Position numbers and translations under genes: made by a program
From: JBEBVQ01 sp964527735
GTDB taxonomy: Bacteria > Bacteroidota > Bacteroidia > Chitinophagales > Chitinophagaceae
Length of the DNA: 64,000 nucleotides
Direction: 5' to 3'
NCBI GenBank assembly: GCA_964527735.1
Contig: CAZGPG010000020.1
Span: 1-64,000 of the forward strand
Shown here: in pieces, positions 9,037-18,764 of the stretch
Position numbering within the stretch: the stretch's first letter is position 1
Layout: the number at the start of each line of letters is the position of its first letter
Notes under the pieces: model-generated
Databases searched by the model: none
The model's input: only the letters and a program-made list of their open reading frames with translations
Told to the model about the DNA's origin: nothing

Positions 9037-11865
9037 ATGAGAAAAACAAATACATTTGTTTCTACCTTGTTTTTACCTGTTGCACTGCTCATCGGAATAA
9101 ACGAAACAAGCGCAAAGATGGACGGAATTCCTGTTACCGGCAGGCAGACGGCACAGCTTTACTTCGTGGAGAACAAGGGACAGGTGAAAGATCAGCATGA
9201 AATAAAACGGGAAGATATTGACTTCCGCCTTGCCGCCGCCAATGGGCTGAATATGTTCGTCGGTAACGGCGCACTGCATTACCAGTGGATGGCAACACCG
9301 GAGCAGCATGGAAGCACTGACGCGAAGACTTACCGGATGGACGTTTCCCTTATTGGCGCCAATCCGGATGCACAAATATTGAGAGCAGATCCTGTTGCTT
9401 ATTACGAGTATTATTACTACTCGGGTAGCACCCATCTTAAGGCGGAGAGCTGGGGGAAGATTATTTACAAAGAAATTTATCCCAATATTGACTGGGTATT
9501 GTATACACGTAACGGTGTGCTGGAGTACGATTTCGTGGTACGTCCCGGCGGCAGGGTTTCGGATATCCGGCTGCAATATGACGGAGCCGGACGGTTACAG
9601 CTAAACCAAAACGGCAGCCTGACGGCCTATACGCCCATGGGAACAGTAACTGAAACAGCCCCGGTGAGCTTTATTGCCGGCGGGAGAAAGATAGATTCAC
9701 GTTTCCGCCTTAATGACAATATACTCAGCTTTGATGTAGCAGCATATGAAGGCACACTGGTTATAGACCCCGTGCTGGAATGGGCTACCTACTACGGAGG
9801 TACCGGAATGGATTATGGGCGCAGCGTAGCTGTTGATAACTCAGGCGCGGCATATATGACCGGCAGTACACTGAGCAATGGCACCAACCTGGCAACCACA
9901 GGAGCGCATCAGGGCAGCTATGGCGGTCCCGCAAGCGCCACATACGGCGATGCTTACCTTGTAAAATTCGACGCAGCGGGCAATCGCCTGTGGGCTACCT
10001 ATTTCGGTGGTGCGTCAAGTGACGGCGGCTGGGGCATTATCTGCGACGAGCAAAACAATGTCTACATCACCGGGCAGGCAGCAAGCAGTGCAGCCATATC
10101 CGGCGGAAGCAATATTTATCAGAGCGTTTATGGCGGCGGATCGAGCGATGCCTTTCTGGCAAAATTCGATTCTTCGGGCGCATTCATCTGGGGCACCTAC
10201 TATGGAGGAACCGGCATGGATGAGGGCTGGGGTGTTGCCAGCGACAGGCAGGGACATATCTATCTTGCAGGTAGAACATCAAGCACCGACGACATTTCCT
10301 CCGGCACCGGTGTGCATCAACCGGCCATTGGCGGAGGCCAGGATGGATTTCTTGTAAAATTTGACACCGCAGGTAATCGTCAGTGGGCAACTTATTTCGG
10401 AGGCACCGGATCCGATCTTACCTGGACTGCAAAATGCGATAATACAGGCAATGTATACATTTCAGGCGAAACCGGCAGCACCGGCAACATTGCCACACCA
10501 AACGGTCATCAGACTACAATAACACCGTCCAACGGTTCGGAAGCATTCATCGTGAAGTTTGCACCCGACGGCAGCAAATTGTGGGGTACCTATTATGGCG
10601 GAGATCAGCCGGGTCAGACCTTTGGTACCGGCATAGCGATTGACGACAGCAATGCCGTGTACCTTTCAGGCTACACAACAAGTGATACAGGTATTGCAAC
10701 TCCGGGCAGCCACCAGCCTGCGCTGGTTAGCGGCTACACTTCTTATCTGGTAAAATTTGACAGCACAGGTAATCGCATCTGGGGCACCTACTTCGGAGGC
10801 ACCGGCCTGGAAAACGGATATGGCGCCACAGCCGACCCCTGGGGGAATATTTATATAACCGGTTACACCTCCAGCCCCGACAATATTGCAACCGCCGGAG
10901 CGCTGCAGCAATCACTCGAAGGAGGCAATGATGTGTATGTTGCTAAATTCAACCGGGACGGCGTACGGCTGTGGGGCACCTATTATGGCGGTCCGGGCTA
11001 TGATGCCGGCTGGAACGTTGCCGCAGACCGCTTTGGCAGCATATACGTAACCGGATTTACCAATGGCGGGGGAATAAGCACGCCTAATGGGTATCAGCCT
11101 CTTTTAGGCGGCGGTTTTGACGGATTCCTGCTTCGTTTGTCTGAATGTACGGCGGTCGAAAACCCCGGGACAATCAGCGGGATGGATTCGCTTTGCGCAG
11201 GTACATCTTCTACGTACAGCATTAGTCCCATAGCCGGTGCACACAGCTATACCTGGATACTTCCCGTAGGCTGGCTGGGCAACAGCACCTCAGACAACAT
11301 ACTGGTAACAACAGACAATGCCGGCGGCGTCATATCACTGGTCGCTAACGGCTCATGCAATGCCAGTGATACCATATACAAAGAGGTAGGCGTATACCCC
11401 GAACCCATCATTGACGTACAAGTGGAGGGCATCACATTGAGCACCATACAGCAATTCACGAGCTACCAGTGGTACATGAATAACCTGTTGATAACCGGCG
11501 CAACCGATCCCACATATGCTGTTATCGAAAACGGTGTGTATTCAGTAAGAGTAGTGGATGAATATGGCTGCAGCCATATATCCAGGCCTTATGCTGTAAA
11601 CAATGTATCTGTTGACACCTACGGAGACAACGGCGAAAGCATTACCATTTACCCAAATCCTGCCCGGGATATCGTTTATATCCATTCCGCCCGACCGGTG
11701 CACGCAACGGTGAGGAGTATAGAAGGCAAGGTCATTTCCAGACATGAAAATGTAAATCAAATCAACATTAGTATGCTGCCGGCAGGACTCTATTTCCTCC
11801 AGATCATGAATGAAAATGGACAATCATTGCACACAGAACGACTGATAAAAGCAACGAATCAATAA
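9037..11865 (+). CDS. SBBP-repeat secreted protein with T9SS type-A sorting domain (module 1)
   Basis: 942-residue secreted protein. A signal peptide (~1-27) is followed by a DUF7948-like domain (~40-240) containing YFVENKGQ. From LVIDPVLEWATYYGG (~240) to about 700 there are tandem SBBP-type repeats, each with a variant of GTYYGG, a GNVYITG strand and LVKFDTAGNRQW; these are predicted to form a beta-propeller. A PKD/Ig-like domain (~710-790), an Ig-like segment, and a C-terminal sorting domain starting at IYPNPARD (~870) follow. The last marks export by the type IX system and attachment to, or release from, the cell surface. The start is the ATG at 9037 downstream of a good -7 element. It is divergent from the kinase gene and 69 bp upstream of another T9SS gene. 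Ligand and role are unknown. Confidence 0.9.
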   Translation: MRKTNTFVSTLFLPVALLIGINETSAKMDGIPVTGRQTAQLYFVENKGQVKDQHEIKREDIDFRLAAANGLNMFVGNGALHYQWMATPEQHGSTDAKTYRMDVSLIGANPDAQILRADPVAYYEYYYYSGSTHLKAESWGKIIYKEIYPNIDWVLYTRNGVLEYDFVVRPGGRVSDIRLQYDGAGRLQLNQNGSLTAYTPMGTVTETAPVSFIAGGRKIDSRFRLNDNILSFDVAAYEGTLVIDPVLEWATYYGGTGMDYGRSVAVDNSGAAYMTGSTLSNGTNLATTGAHQGSYGGPASATYGDAYLVKFDAAGNRLWATYFGGASSDGGWGIICDEQNNVYITGQAASSAAISGGSNIYQSVYGGGSSDAFLAKFDSSGAFIWGTYYGGTGMDEGWGVASDRQGHIYLAGRTSSTDDISSGTGVHQPAIGGGQDGFLVKFDTAGNRQWATYFGGTGSDLTWTAKCDNTGNVYISGETGSTGNIATPNGHQTTITPSNGSEAFIVKFAPDGSKLWGTYYGGDQPGQTFGTGIAIDDSNAVYLSGYTTSDTGIATPGSHQPALVSGYTSYLVKFDSTGNRIWGTYFGGTGLENGYGATADPWGNIYITGYTSSPDNIATAGALQQSLEGGNDVYVAKFNRDGVRLWGTYYGGPGYDAGWNVAADRFGSIYVTGFTNGGGISTPNGYQPLLGGGFDGFLLRLSECTAVENPGTISGMDSLCAGTSSTYSISPIAGAHSYTWILPVGWLGNSTSDNILVTTDNAGGVISLVANGSCNASDTIYKEVGVYPEPIIDVQVEGITLSTIQQFTSYQWYMNNLLITGATDPTYAVIENGVYSVRVVDEYGCSHISRPYAVNNVSVDTYGDNGESITIYPNPARDIVYIHSARPVHATVRSIEGKVISRHENVNQINISMLPAGLYFLQIMNENGQSLHTERLIKATNQ

Positions 11866-11934
11866 TTACACAGAGAAAGTTTGCCGAAAATCCGAAAAAA
11901 AGCAGGCGTTATTACAACATCAACATCCGGAATT

Positions 11935-14268
11935 ATGACTATACATATAAAGAGATACACAAAATGCATATGGGCGCTTGCCGGGGGAATAGCGTGCATA
12001 TTTGCTCCCGTACTGGTAAAGGCACAGGTGCCCACTGAGCAATGGCAAAAAGTTCTGGGCGGAAGCCTGGGCGATACGCTGACGGCAATCGAACCGACAG
12101 ATGCCGACAATGGCTATATCGCCGGTGGTTATTCATACTCGCCTCAATCGGGCGACAAAAAAGACGATTCAAAAGGCGGCGCCGATTACTGGATATTGAA
12201 ACTGGACGACAAAGGAAATCCGGACTGGCAACTGACGTTGGGCGGTTCGGGAAATGATTTTTTACAGTCCATAAAACCGGTAAAAGGCGGAGATGACGGA
12301 TATATCGTCGGTGGATATTCATATTCTCCGGTCAGTGGAGATAAAACGGAAGGCAACCGTGGCGGAGCCGATTACTGGATATTGAAACTGGATGCTAAAG
12401 GCGATATCGAGTGGCAGCGTACGGTCGGTGGTAGCGCCGATGATCACCTGTCTGTTATTTATCCCGATCCTGACGGCAATGGCTATATTGCCGGCGGCTG
12501 GTCACAATCCGGTATTTCAGGAGAAAAGAGCCAGGCTGTAAAAGGTGGCACTGACTTCTGGGTAGTAAAGCTGAGCAGCGATGGTACTACGATCGAATGG
12601 GACCGTACATTTGGCGGTAACGCAGGCTCCGGCTTTTTAAAGGACATTGCTTTTTTCAAAGGGGATTATATACTCGGCGGATACAGTAATGCGGACGCAG
12701 GGCACGATAAAACAGCAGCTTCCCTGGGTGGCTTCGACTACTGGGTGATAAACATTGACGGCACCGGCGCCAAACAATGGGACGCCACCATTGGCGGTAG
12801 CGAAGATGACTTATTGTCTAATATTGTGACCGATGAAAACGTCGGAGGCTATCTCCTGGCCGGCAGTTCGGCATCCGACAAATCAGGCGACCGCACCGAA
12901 GGTACACGTGGCGGGCTGGATTACTGGATCGTGCGCATCAAAGATGACGGAGGTTTTGCCTCTGATATGGCTTTTGGTTCTTCGGCCGATGATCATCTTA
13001 CCTCTGCACATGCCGTAGCCGGGGGCAAAGAAGGTTATATTTTCGGCGGCTGGTCTGCGGGAGAAAAATCCGGAGAAAAATCGGAGGACGCCCGCGGCGC
13101 CAACCAGGACTACTGGATTGTGAAGATGGATGACAGCGATAAATTTGCCTGGGATATTACCGTAGGTGGAAAAAGCGAAGACGATAACCTGGCGGCAATC
13201 GTGCCGACACCGGATGGCGGATACATTGCCGGCGGTACATCTGCTTCTGACAAAGACGGAGACAAGACAGAAGGCACACAGGGAGGCGCAGACTACTGGC
13301 TCATCAAATACCAGGGCTGCATCCCTGTGTCATCGACAGTTAACGCTACTTTCTGCGCAGGCGCCAACTACCGGTTGCCAGACAACCGGACAGTATCATC
13401 GGCTGGTACGTATACCAGTCTGATTACCGGACCTACAGGATGTCTGGACACTGTCTTCACCGTACTTGCAGAGCTCCCCAGGTATTCGATCAATATTTCG
13501 GATACGATCTGCCAGGGAAGCAGGTATACCCTGGCCGATGGCAGAGCCGTTTCGATCGGGGGCATCTACGCAGTGGGGTTCCGCAGTGTAGACGGTTGCG
13601 ACAGCATGTATACCATCAGCTTAACCGTCACTCCTCCCGACACGGTGCACGTGACCGCAGGGATATGTAACGGCGCGGCCTACCTCCTTCCCGGAGGACG
13701 CAGGGTATACACATCAGGCGTATATACCGATCTCGTATCTGCTGCTGCCGGGTGCGATACCGTAGTCGTAACAACACTGGATGTAGCAATTATTGACGTG
13801 GGTGTTACACAATCAGGAAGCACCTTATCCGCCAATATAACGGATCTGGATACTTATCAGTGGATCAACTGCGCCACCATGCAGCCGGTAGACGGAGCTA
13901 CAGGCTCTTCATTCACACCGGAAGAACGCGGCTTTTATGCAGTAGCGGTAACGCTTAATAACTGTCCGGACACTTCCGCCTGTTTCCCGATCGGCATGGA
14001 AGGTATGAGTATAGATGAATTAGCCGGCCCCGGATCAGTAAGGCTCTACCCCAACCCTGCGCGGGATATACTGTTCATCGAAAGTACGGGCGGCAGCGTC
14101 ATTCATAATATAGCTCTGTACAGTATGCTTGGCGCCACTGTATATCAATCACAACCAAACACAGCACAGCATACGATCACAACATCAGAACTGCCGTCCG
14201 GGGTTTATATGATCCGCGTACAGACAGCTGTGGGCACGACTATAGAAAGAATAGAAATAGTGCGATAA
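11935..14268 (+). CDS. T9SS-exported repeat protein with propeller-like N-terminus and Cys-Asp repeats
   Basis: 777-residue secreted protein. After a signal peptide (~1-28) there are seven or so repeats of ~60 residues (to ~460), each with versions of GGYIAGG, SGDKTEG, GGADYWILKLD and WQRTVGGS. These suggest a beta-propeller like that of the preceding gene but of a different repeat family. Residues ~462-620 hold three ~50-residue repeats of the form C-x-G...G-x-Y...GCD(S/T). A further Ig-like segment with TYQWINC and a type-A sorting domain (RLYPNPARD, ~700-777) end the protein. The start ATG at 11935 gives MTIHIKRYTKCIWALAG. It is probably cotranscribed with the SBBP gene and ends before a strong hairpin. 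Function unknown. Confidence 0.87.
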   Translation: MTIHIKRYTKCIWALAGGIACIFAPVLVKAQVPTEQWQKVLGGSLGDTLTAIEPTDADNGYIAGGYSYSPQSGDKKDDSKGGADYWILKLDDKGNPDWQLTLGGSGNDFLQSIKPVKGGDDGYIVGGYSYSPVSGDKTEGNRGGADYWILKLDAKGDIEWQRTVGGSADDHLSVIYPDPDGNGYIAGGWSQSGISGEKSQAVKGGTDFWVVKLSSDGTTIEWDRTFGGNAGSGFLKDIAFFKGDYILGGYSNADAGHDKTAASLGGFDYWVINIDGTGAKQWDATIGGSEDDLLSNIVTDENVGGYLLAGSSASDKSGDRTEGTRGGLDYWIVRIKDDGGFASDMAFGSSADDHLTSAHAVAGGKEGYIFGGWSAGEKSGEKSEDARGANQDYWIVKMDDSDKFAWDITVGGKSEDDNLAAIVPTPDGGYIAGGTSASDKDGDKTEGTQGGADYWLIKYQGCIPVSSTVNATFCAGANYRLPDNRTVSSAGTYTSLITGPTGCLDTVFTVLAELPRYSINISDTICQGSRYTLADGRAVSIGGIYAVGFRSVDGCDSMYTISLTVTPPDTVHVTAGICNGAAYLLPGGRRVYTSGVYTDLVSAAAGCDTVVVTTLDVAIIDVGVTQSGSTLSANITDLDTYQWINCATMQPVDGATGSSFTPEERGFYAVAVTLNNCPDTSACFPIGMEGMSIDELAGPGSVRLYPNPARDILFIESTGGSVIHNIALYSMLGATVYQSQPNTAQHTITTSELPSGVYMIRVQTAVGTTIERIEIVR

Positions 14269-14319
14269 ACAAACGGAGAGTATCCTGGAAAGAAAGACGC
14301 CATGTTGGGGGATATGGCG

Positions 14320-14345
14320 TGATCCCGGCCAATTGGCCGGGATCA
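14320..14345 (+). terminator. Terminator hairpin: 26-bp perfect palindrome
   Basis: TGATCCCGGCC and its exact complement flank AATT, giving a very stable G+C-rich stem 51 bases after the T9SS stop codon. It is followed by TCTTTTG, a modest T-run, so it probably terminates the 9037-14268 transcription unit. Confidence 0.7.
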
Positions 14346-14736
14346 TCTTTTGCAACAAAAAGTCTGCAAGCTGCCATACGACAAACCGGTGATAAATAAC
14401 AAAAAGATTGAACATACCCTGATCTGATGCTGAAAAAAGAATAGTCCGCGGCATAGGAGTACAGCCGCTTATTTGCGTCTTTTATTATAGCAGCAATAAA
14501 ATCTGTTATAAAATGACCAAACAATAAAGAAACAAATCTCTTACAAACTTTAATACATTAAAAAAAGATTGTCAATGTGAGTGCTCATCGCCTTATAAGA
14601 CAATATATTCAGCCAATAAAATGATAAAATGAACGTTAATACAGGTTGTACCATTATATTTGATGCGGTAAATGCGGAAGGCTGGGGAAAGGATTAACCA
14701 GCCGGATGATGCCGGATTACAATTCTAAACAGAAAC
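14346..14736. other. Non-coding gap upstream of lpxD
   Basis: About 390 bases of AT-rich sequence between the terminator and lpxD. Apart from the -7 element at 14655-14662 I see no gene, RNA structure or repeat. The reading frames here are short and lack protein-like composition. Confidence 0.6.
14655..14662 (+). promoter_or_regulatory. Bacteroidota -7 promoter element (TATATTTG) for the lpx operon
   Basis: Perfect TAnnTTTG match 75 bases upstream of lpxD, the first gene of the lipid A operon. The implied leader is about 65 bases. No convincing -33 element was seen. Confidence 0.5.
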
Positions 14737-15813
14737 ATGCAATTTACAGCGTTACAGATAGCCGCTCTGGTTGGGGGAACTATTGAGGGAAATCCTGAGG
14801 CAAAAGTCAATAATATCGCCCGTATTGAGGAAGCTACAGAAAATTCCCTAAGCTTTGTCGCCAACCCGAAATACGAAGATTACATATACACGACCCGGGC
14901 TGCAATATTGATCCTGAACGAATCTGCCCTCCTGTCGGAGGGGGTATCACCCACCATTATCCGGGTAAAAGATGCATACACCAGCTTTGCACTCCTGCTG
15001 GATAAGTATAATGAGCTTATGGCGCTAAACAGCCGGAAGCCGGATATTGAGCAGCCTTCCTGGGTTGCACCGACCGCAGTCACAGGGACAGATATCTACA
15101 TCGGTGCATTTGCGTATATCGGCGCGCATGCTATCATCGGCGACCGGGTGAATATTTATCCGGGCTGTTATGTAGGCGACTATGCAGTTATCGGCAATGA
15201 TAGCATCCTGTACCCCGGCGTCAAGATATACAACAACTGCGTGCTGGGCAGCCGTGTTGTCGTTCATGCCGGTACCGTGATCGGGGGCGACGGCTTCGGC
15301 TTTGCCCCTCAGAAAGACGGCACCTACCGGAAAGTACCGCAGATCGGCCATGTAATTATCGAAGACGATGTAGAGATCGGCGCCAATACTACCATAGACC
15401 GCGCCACACTGGGCGCTACCATCATACGTAAAGGCGTGAAGCTCGATAACTTAATACAGATAGCACACAATGTGAATGTCGGGGAAAATACGGTCATTGC
15501 CGCACAAACAGGTGTTTCGGGCAGCACAAAAGTAGGCCGTAACTGTATCATCGGAGGGCAGGTGGGTATTGTGGGGCACATCCAGATTGCTGACGGCACC
15601 CGTATCAATGCACAAAGCGGACTTTCAAAATCCGTCACTGCCGAAAATGCCGCTTTAAACGGCTCACCGGCATTTGATTATAAAAGTTCCCTGAAAAGTC
15701 AGGCAATTTTTAGAAATTTGCCGGTATTACAACAAAGGCTGCAACAATTGGAGGAAACTGTGGAAGAGCTTAGCAGTCTTTTAAATAATCACAACATTTT
15801 AATAAAAAAATAA
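14737..15813 (+). CDS. lpxD: UDP-3-O-(3-hydroxyacyl)glucosamine N-acyltransferase
   Basis: 358-residue cytoplasmic acyltransferase for the third step of lipid A synthesis, adding a second hydroxyacyl chain from acyl-ACP to the glucosamine nitrogen. The N-terminal ~100 residues form the uridine-binding domain (MQFTALQIAALVGG). Residues ~105-310 are a left-handed beta-helix of hexapeptide repeats, including the family motif GGDGFGFAP and the catalytic-histidine region IQIAHNVNVGENT. The C-terminal helix (~330-358) caps the trimer. Length is normal. It leads the operon lpxD-lpxC/fabZ-lpxA-ABC ATPase, with 44 bp to the next start. Confidence 0.97.
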   Translation: MQFTALQIAALVGGTIEGNPEAKVNNIARIEEATENSLSFVANPKYEDYIYTTRAAILILNESALLSEGVSPTIIRVKDAYTSFALLLDKYNELMALNSRKPDIEQPSWVAPTAVTGTDIYIGAFAYIGAHAIIGDRVNIYPGCYVGDYAVIGNDSILYPGVKIYNNCVLGSRVVVHAGTVIGGDGFGFAPQKDGTYRKVPQIGHVIIEDDVEIGANTTIDRATLGATIIRKGVKLDNLIQIAHNVNVGENTVIAAQTGVSGSTKVGRNCIIGGQVGIVGHIQIADGTRINAQSGLSKSVTAENAALNGSPAFDYKSSLKSQAIFRNLPVLQQRLQQLEETVEELSSLLNNHNILIKK

Positions 15814-15857
15814 CACATATAGGATTTCGGTACAACGAGATCATAAAAAAGAACGCT

Positions 15858-17273
15858 GTGCAACAAAACACCTCCGCTCAGAATCAAAAAACCGTTAAGG
15901 GAGCCGTTTCACTTTCCGGCGTAGGCCTTCACACCGGCCAGAATGTGAATATCACGATTAAACCGGCCAATCCGGGGCTAGGCATCCGCTTTCAGCGTGT
16001 TGACCTTCCGGGCAACCCGGTAGTAAAAGCAGATGTGGATTATGTCGTTGATACATCCCGTGGCACCACCATTGAGCATAACGGGGCGCGGATCAGCACG
16101 ATCGAGCACCTGCTGGCCGCCCTGGTAGGCATGGAAGTAGATAACGTGCTCATCGAGATCGACGGCCCCGAAGTGCCTATTATGGACGGCAGCGCACAAG
16201 CTTTCATTGATGCCATCGTACAGGCCGGCATCCAGGAACAGGAAGCCCGGCGTATCGTCTATGCCATAGATACCAATATTCACTTTTACGATCCGGTCAA
16301 GAACGTAGATATGCTGGCCGTTCCCTCCAGCGAATACCAGATTACCACGCTCATTGATTTCAACTCCCCGATTCTCGGCACCCAGCACGCAACGCTGAAG
16401 CATATCAGTGAATTCAAAGATGATATAGCCCCCTGCCGGACGTTCTGCTTCCTGCATGAACTGGAATATCTCCTGCAACACAACCTGATCAAGGGAGGAG
16501 ACCTGAGCAATGCCATTGTAGTGGTAGATAAGCCGGTGCACCCGGAAGAGCTTACCCATCTCGCCCGGGTCTTTAACAAACAGCATATAGAAGTAAAACA
16601 GGAAGGCATCCTGAACAACATACAATTACATTACCCCAACGAGCCCGCCCGGCACAAGCTGCTGGACGTGGTCGGGGATCTTGCGCTGGTCGGGTATCCT
16701 ATTAAAGCGCACATCATTGCCAACCGGCCGGGACATGCTTCCAATGTGGAATTCGCAAAGAAGATCAAACAGTATATCAAAAAGAACAAGCACCTCTCTG
16801 ATATTCCGCAATACGACCCAACTCAACCGGCCATCTACGATATCAATCATATCGAGAAATCGCTCCCGCACAAGTACCCATTCCTGCTGGTTGACAAGAT
16901 CATCGAGCTGAGCGACAGCCATGTGGTGGGGATAAAGAACGTTACATTCAACGAACATTTTTTCCAGGGACACTTCCCCGGCAACCCGGTGATGCCCGGC
17001 GTATTACAGATAGAAGCGCTTGCGCAAGCCGGCGGTATCCTCGCGCTGAATAATTATGACGACCCTCAGAACTACGACACTTATTTTATCAAAATAGACA
17101 AAGCCCGCTTTAAACACAAAGTAGTACCGGGCGATACGCTCATTCTGAAAATGGAGCTGACCAACCCGATCAGACGCGGGATCTGCGAAATGCGCGGAAC
17201 CGCATACGTAGGAAACAAACTGGCCACAGAAGCCGATCTGGTAGCACAAATCGTCCCAAAAGATAAAAAATGA
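15858..17273 (+). CDS. lpxC/fabZ: Bifunctional LpxC deacetylase / FabZ 3-hydroxyacyl-ACP dehydratase
   Basis: 471-residue fusion typical of Bacteroidota. Residues ~10-315 are LpxC, the zinc enzyme that commits UDP-acyl-GlcNAc to lipid A; STIEHLLAALVG and the zinc site HKLLDVVGDLAL are visible. Residues ~328-471 are FabZ, the hot-dog dehydratase that finishes 3-hydroxyacyl-ACP to enoyl-ACP, with LPHKYPFLLVDKI and the catalytic GHFPGNPVMPGVLQIE. Fusing them joins two enzymes that compete for hydroxyacyl-ACP flux between lipid A and phospholipid. The start is a GTG at 15858; no in-frame ATG fits. The stop overlaps the lpxA start as ATGA, implying translational coupling. Confidence 0.97.
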   Translation: MQQNTSAQNQKTVKGAVSLSGVGLHTGQNVNITIKPANPGLGIRFQRVDLPGNPVVKADVDYVVDTSRGTTIEHNGARISTIEHLLAALVGMEVDNVLIEIDGPEVPIMDGSAQAFIDAIVQAGIQEQEARRIVYAIDTNIHFYDPVKNVDMLAVPSSEYQITTLIDFNSPILGTQHATLKHISEFKDDIAPCRTFCFLHELEYLLQHNLIKGGDLSNAIVVVDKPVHPEELTHLARVFNKQHIEVKQEGILNNIQLHYPNEPARHKLLDVVGDLALVGYPIKAHIIANRPGHASNVEFAKKIKQYIKKNKHLSDIPQYDPTQPAIYDINHIEKSLPHKYPFLLVDKIIELSDSHVVGIKNVTFNEHFFQGHFPGNPVMPGVLQIEALAQAGGILALNNYDDPQNYDTYFIKIDKARFKHKVVPGDTLILKMELTNPIRRGICEMRGTAYVGNKLATEADLVAQIVPKDKK

Positions 17274-18070
17274 TCCATCCACTTACGTATATACATCCCG
17301 ACGCACGGATCGCGCCGAATGTAAAGATTGACCCTTTTACTACGGTACATAAGAACGTGGAGATCGGGGAAGGTACCTGGATCGGATCCAATGTAACCAT
17401 CATGGAAGGGGCGCGGATCGGCAAAAACTGCCGGATATTTCCAAGTACGATTATCTCTGCTATCCCGCAGGATCTGAAGTTCAAGGGAGAAGATACCCTG
17501 ACCATAATCGGCGACAACTGCACCATACGGGAATGTGTGACCATCAACCGGGGCACTGCCGACCGGAATAAAACCAGCATCGGCAACAACTGCCTGATCA
17601 TGGCGTACTCACATATCGCACATGATTGCGAGATCGGTGAGAACTGCATTTTCTCAAACAATACAACCCTTGCCGGGCATATCATTGTCGGTGATAATGT
17701 GGTACTGGCAGGCCTTACAGCAGTACAGCAGTTTGTACGGATCGGTTCGTATGCATTTATCACCGGCGGGTCGCTTGTCCGTAAAGATGTCCCCCCTTTT
17801 GTAAAAGCAGCACGGGAACCGCTGTCCTATGCCGGGGTTAATTCCGTAGGATTAAAACGGCGCGGATTTTCGCTTGAGCAGATCAATCATATCCTTGATA
17901 TCTACCGCATACTGTACGTCCGCGGCTATAATGTATCCAAAGCAATGGATATCATCGAAGCGGAGATACCGGTTTCAGACGAACGTGATGAGATCATTAC
18001 CTTCATCCGCGACACCGGCCGCGGCATAATGAGGGGCTATACACGACGGCATAATGAAGATCTCCCTTGA
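17270..18070 (+). CDS. lpxA: Acyl-ACP--UDP-N-acetylglucosamine O-acyltransferase
   Basis: 266-residue cytoplasmic trimeric acyltransferase that performs the first step of lipid A synthesis. Left-handed beta-helix hexapeptide repeats cover ~5-190 (THPDARIAPNVKI-like turns), with the catalytic-histidine region MAYSHIAHDCEIG and the substrate loop GLNSVGLKRRGFS represented here as GVNSVGLKRRGFS. The C-terminal ~75 residues are the helical domain. The ATG overlaps the upstream stop by four bases, and the 3' end overlaps the next gene by 17 bases, so all three are translationally linked. Confidence 0.97.
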   Translation: MIHPLTYIHPDARIAPNVKIDPFTTVHKNVEIGEGTWIGSNVTIMEGARIGKNCRIFPSTIISAIPQDLKFKGEDTLTIIGDNCTIRECVTINRGTADRNKTSIGNNCLIMAYSHIAHDCEIGENCIFSNNTTLAGHIIVGDNVVLAGLTAVQQFVRIGSYAFITGGSLVRKDVPPFVKAAREPLSYAGVNSVGLKRRGFSLEQINHILDIYRILYVRGYNVSKAMDIIEAEIPVSDERDEIITFIRDTGRGIMRGYTRRHNEDLP

Positions 18071-18686
18071 ACGCACCGGCAAGCGCTTTCTGCGCCATTG
18101 GGTATTTAAGGATATCAGCTATGCCTTTACGGCGCCGGGCAGCTATGCCCTGCTGGGCGCCAACGGAAGCGGCAAAAGCACCTTAATGCGTCTCATTGCT
18201 GCCATACAGGCGCCCTCAGCGGGAAAGATCAGCTATCGGCATAATGATATAACGGTAGCCCCCGAACAGATATTCTCCCTCATCAGCTATTGTGCGCCCG
18301 GCATGGAACTGGTCGAAGAGCTTACCTTACGTGAATTTCTTAATTTTCATTTCGCCTTCAAATCCATTCAGCCCGGTATCACACCCGACAATATTGTCGA
18401 ATGGACGGGACTGACAGAAGATGCAGGAAAGCCCATAGGTGAATACTCTTCAGGAATGAAGCAAAGAGTGAAACTGGCACAGGCCATATTTACAGATACG
18501 CCTGTGCTGCTGCTGGACGAGCCTTGCACCAATCTGGACGAAGCCGGGGTGCACCAATACCAGTCATGGATAGAACAATATACTGAAAACAGGCTGGTGA
18601 TCGTAGCGTCGAATGACATACGTGAGTACACATTCTGCCGGGAGCATATCCATATTGGACAGTATAAAAACCAAATAACCCTGTAG
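18054..18686 (+). CDS. ABC transporter ATP-binding protein, no permease nearby
   Basis: 210-residue ABC ATPase. The Walker A motif is GANGSGKST (~36-44), the signature YSSGMKQRVKLA (~125-136) and Walker B VLLLDEPCTNLD (~150-161). There are no membrane segments and no permease gene adjacent, so its partner is elsewhere or it acts as a soluble ATPase. It starts 17 bases inside lpxA and is probably coupled to it; placement suggests a link to envelope biogenesis, but substrate is unknown. Its stop codon (18684-18686) is part of the 60-bp palindromic repeat that fills the gap to the next gene. Confidence 0.9.
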   Translation: MKISLERTGKRFLRHWVFKDISYAFTAPGSYALLGANGSGKSTLMRLIAAIQAPSAGKISYRHNDITVAPEQIFSLISYCAPGMELVEELTLREFLNFHFAFKSIQPGITPDNIVEWTGLTEDAGKPIGEYSSGMKQRVKLAQAIFTDTPVLLLDEPCTNLDEAGVHQYQSWIEQYTENRLVIVASNDIREYTFCREHIHIGQYKNQITL

Positions 18687-18764
18687 AGACGTTGACCTGT
18701 AGAGACGTTGCATGCAACGTCTCTACAGGTCAACGTCTCTACGCGCAACGTCTCTACAGGTCAA
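18683..18764. repeat. GTAGAGACGTTG palindromic repeat cluster with 60-bp perfect palindrome
   Basis: Positions 18683-18742 read identically on both strands (30-base arms, no loop) and contain two nested copies of GTAGAGACGTTG on each arm. A further unit follows, so GCAACGTCTCTACAGGTCAA occurs at 18714-18733 and again at 18745-18764. The block fills the whole gap between two convergent genes and contributes the stop codon of each. From memory, GTAGAGACG...CGTCTCTAC palindromes recur between genes in Bacteroidota and cyanobacteria. Confidence 0.85.
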
